Below, piece after piece: positions 4,766 to 5,835 of a stretch of DNA of 5,835 nt. The DNA comes from a bacterium (GTDB lineage: Bacteria; Patescibacteriota; Minisyncoccia; 2-02-FULL-40-12; IGHO2-12-FULL-4), in contig JAUYPS010000003.1 in the NCBI GenBank assembly GCA_030695705.1, forward strand, positions 1 through 5,835, given 5' to 3'. Numbering within the stretch: the first letter of the stretch is position 1; each line of letters starts with the position of its first letter. The position numbers and the translations under genes are program-made. Below the pieces are notes generated by a model. That model did not search any database. It was not told where the DNA came from and saw only the letters and a list, made by a program, of their open reading frames with translations.

Positions 4766-5704
4766 TCAAATGAAACTATTTTTTTCCAGTTTGGCATCCA
4801 TAATCTTCTTAATTTTGTACCCATTACAATGTTTTAAAACGCCCCAATAGGACGCGTGATTTCTTTTGTTGACTCTCTGCAAGATTCTTCTCCTGGTCTT
4901 TGTCCTTAAATTGACACAGTATGGCCTGACTATATACCCCAGAAAATCAACCCCTTGATGATACTTTCGGAAAATTATTTTATTGGGATGCAGAGACAAT
5001 TTTAGACATTTCCACAGAAAGGATGAAACTTTGTTTACAGCTTGTACCAACTCCTCTCTGTTTTTACTCAATAGCACAAAATCATCACAATAACGCAGAT
5101 AGTATTTTATTTTGAGAGTATGTTTGGCAAACCTATCTAATTCATTTAAATAGATATTGGCAAACAACTGGCTGGTTACATTACCGATGGGCAATCCTAC
5201 ACCTTTCTCTGCTCTAAAACTTTTTATAACTAGTTCGATAAGCCAAAGTGCGTCTTCATCACAGATTCTTTTTTGTATAAGTTGCAAAAGAATACTATGG
5301 TCAACCGAATCAAAGAACTTTTTGACATCACATTTAACAGCCGTAATGTTTGCGGAGTTATTGCCGCTAATCTTACAGCAAAAACTTTTTAATCTTCTAA
5401 CTGCCCGATGCGATCCTTTGTTTAGTCGGCAAGAATAGGAGTCAAAAATAAACTGCTCATCCAAAATTGGATACAAAATCCGGAAGATAGCGTGATGAAG
5501 CACCCGGTCTCGAACACAGGCCTTATGAATATTTCTCAATTTTGGATCGGTGACATAAAAAGCGGAATATGGGGCGTGGCAATATATTTTATCTTTTAGT
5601 TCCTGGTGCAGTTGAAAAAGATTATCCTCCAGGTTAAACTCAAATTCCCGCACATCTTGTTTCTTTTTTTTACCTTTTTTAAACTCTTTCCACGCTAAAA
5701 ACAA
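4766..5704 (-). CDS. DGR-like reverse transcriptase (5' end uncertain)
   Basis: RNA-directed DNA polymerase of the retron / diversity-generating retroelement (DGR) lineage. Counting from the TTG at 5704 (312 residues), visible motifs are: RDRVLHHAIFRILYP (65-79); motif A KCDVKKFFDSVDH (124-136) with D126; GVGLPIGNVTSQLFAN (168-183), which has the SQ form typical of DGR enzymes; catalytic YCDD (205-208, D207/D208); GVDFLGY (251-257); and the C-terminal SYWGVLKHCNGYKI (285-298), like the SxxGxLKHxNxY tail of DGR reverse transcriptases. No maturase (X) or endonuclease domain follows, so it is not a group II intron protein. All catalytic aspartates are present. The TTG lies inside a conserved N-terminal block whose first part (FEEIISLEN) is encoded just upstream, so the real protein probably begins earlier. 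The gene looks more AT-rich than hppA, which it precedes by 13 bases. No template or variable repeat, avd or target gene is seen here. Confidence 0.88.
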   Translation of the reverse strand: MFLAWKEFKKGKKKKQDVREFEFNLEDNLFQLHQELKDKIYCHAPYSAFYVTDPKLRNIHKACVRDRVLHHAIFRILYPILDEQFIFDSYSCRLNKGSHRAVRRLKSFCCKISGNNSANITAVKCDVKKFFDSVDHSILLQLIQKRICDEDALWLIELVIKSFRAEKGVGLPIGNVTSQLFANIYLNELDRFAKHTLKIKYYLRYCDDFVLLSKNREELVQAVNKVSSFLWKCLKLSLHPNKIIFRKYHQGVDFLGYIVRPYCVNLRTKTRRRILQRVNKRNHASYWGVLKHCNGYKIKKIMDAKLEKNSFI

Positions 5705-5823
5705 ATTTTCTAAACTAATAATCTCTTCAAAAATAACATGACAGATATTTCCTTTAAGCCCCCCCCCCCCAGCAGTCCGCGTCTTTGGTTCAACGGCTGT
5801 GTGAATTGTTTAGTTTGTTTCAT
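5705..5823 (-). other. Frame-broken 5' portion of the reverse transcriptase gene
   Basis: The RT frame stays open upstream of 5704 to a TAA at 5810-5812. The part nearest the TTG reads LKGNICHVIFEEIISLEN, the expected N-terminus, but there is no ATG or GTG in this frame. Two ATGs exist one frame away: at 5823 (MKQTKQFTQPLNQRRGLL, then into the G run) and at 5739, ten bases after AAAGGA. One extra base would join either to the RT, giving about 352 or 324 residues. Likely places are the 12-G run (5759-5770) or the five-T run just after the 5739 ATG. Confidence 0.55.
5759..5770. repeat. Twelve-base C homopolymer (G12 on the coding strand)
   Basis: Twelve consecutive C residues on the plus strand, in a region that is otherwise moderately AT-rich. 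It lies between the candidate ATG at 5823 and the reverse transcriptase body. Such tracts are hot spots both for sequencing and assembly indels and for slipped-strand phase variation. Confidence 0.85.
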
Positions 5824-5835
5824 ACTTGTTTCAAG

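Noticed and set aside
4753..4824. Longer hppA start at 4824
   Set aside because: The extra 24 codons overlap the RT coding sequence in another frame and encode a hydrophilic stretch ahead of helix 1, unlike family members; ATG 4752 gives a normal N-terminus.
5157..5438. Plus-strand open frame of 93 codons
   Set aside because: It is antisense to the catalytic core of the reverse transcriptase and shows no recognisable protein pattern.
4766..5704. Group II intron with its encoded protein
   Set aside because: There is no maturase X domain or HNH endonuclease after the RT core, and no intron domain V/VI-like hairpin near the 3' end; the frame runs straight into hppA.
1..5835. CRISPR array or insertion-sequence ends
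   Set aside because: No evenly spaced direct repeats, and no terminal inverted repeats flanking a transposase-like gene, were seen.

Overview
The window looks like the chromosome of a reduced-genome, uncultured bacterium, most likely Candidate Phyla Radiation (Patescibacteria, Parcubacteria-like). This is inferred from several things together: a 23S rRNA gene that starts from its own promoter with no 16S or tRNA in front of it, tiny coiled-coil and zinc-ribbon proteins, a SemiSWEET, a truncated MscS-like membrane protein, weak or absent Shine-Dalgarno sequences, and a DGR-type reverse transcriptase of a kind often seen in that group. No single marker proves the taxonomy. The standard bacterial code (TGA = stop) fits the large genes.

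Layout: (1) Positions 1-172 are the 5' end of a 23S rRNA on the minus strand, running off the left edge. (2) Positions 173-586 are its leader and a near-consensus promoter (TTGACT-16-TATAAT). The leader contains three hairpins, including a long imperfect one at 419-535. (3) A divergent extended -10 promoter drives a plus-strand SemiSWEET (657-923), which is closed by a strong terminator. (4) A minus-strand MscS-like membrane protein without the soluble beta domain (1006-1698) lies between two look-alike hairpin terminators (956-989 and 1839-1870). (5) A minus-strand run of three small genes follows in transcription order: zinc ribbon (2519-2704), coiled coil (2248-2544), and a second charged helical protein (1941-2198) whose reading frame continues past an in-frame TGA to a TAA at the terminator. 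(6) hppA, a K+-independent proton-pumping pyrophosphatase (2761-4752). (7) Immediately upstream of hppA on the same strand, a DGR-like reverse transcriptase (4766-5704). Its conserved N-terminus is encoded further upstream but has no in-frame ATG; a 12-base G run (minus strand) lies between an upstream ATG and the body of the gene.

From 5704 down to about 1870 all genes are on the minus strand and closely packed, so transcription from the RT through hppA into the small genes is possible. I see no strong terminator between them before 1870. HppA (pyrophosphate-driven proton motive force), the SemiSWEET (small sugar flux) and the MscS-like protein suit a fermentative, energy-limited small cell, but they are not an obvious pathway together. 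The parts most worth a second look are the reverse transcriptase with its broken 5' end, the structured leader of the unlinked 23S gene, and the in-frame UGA in the helical ORF.
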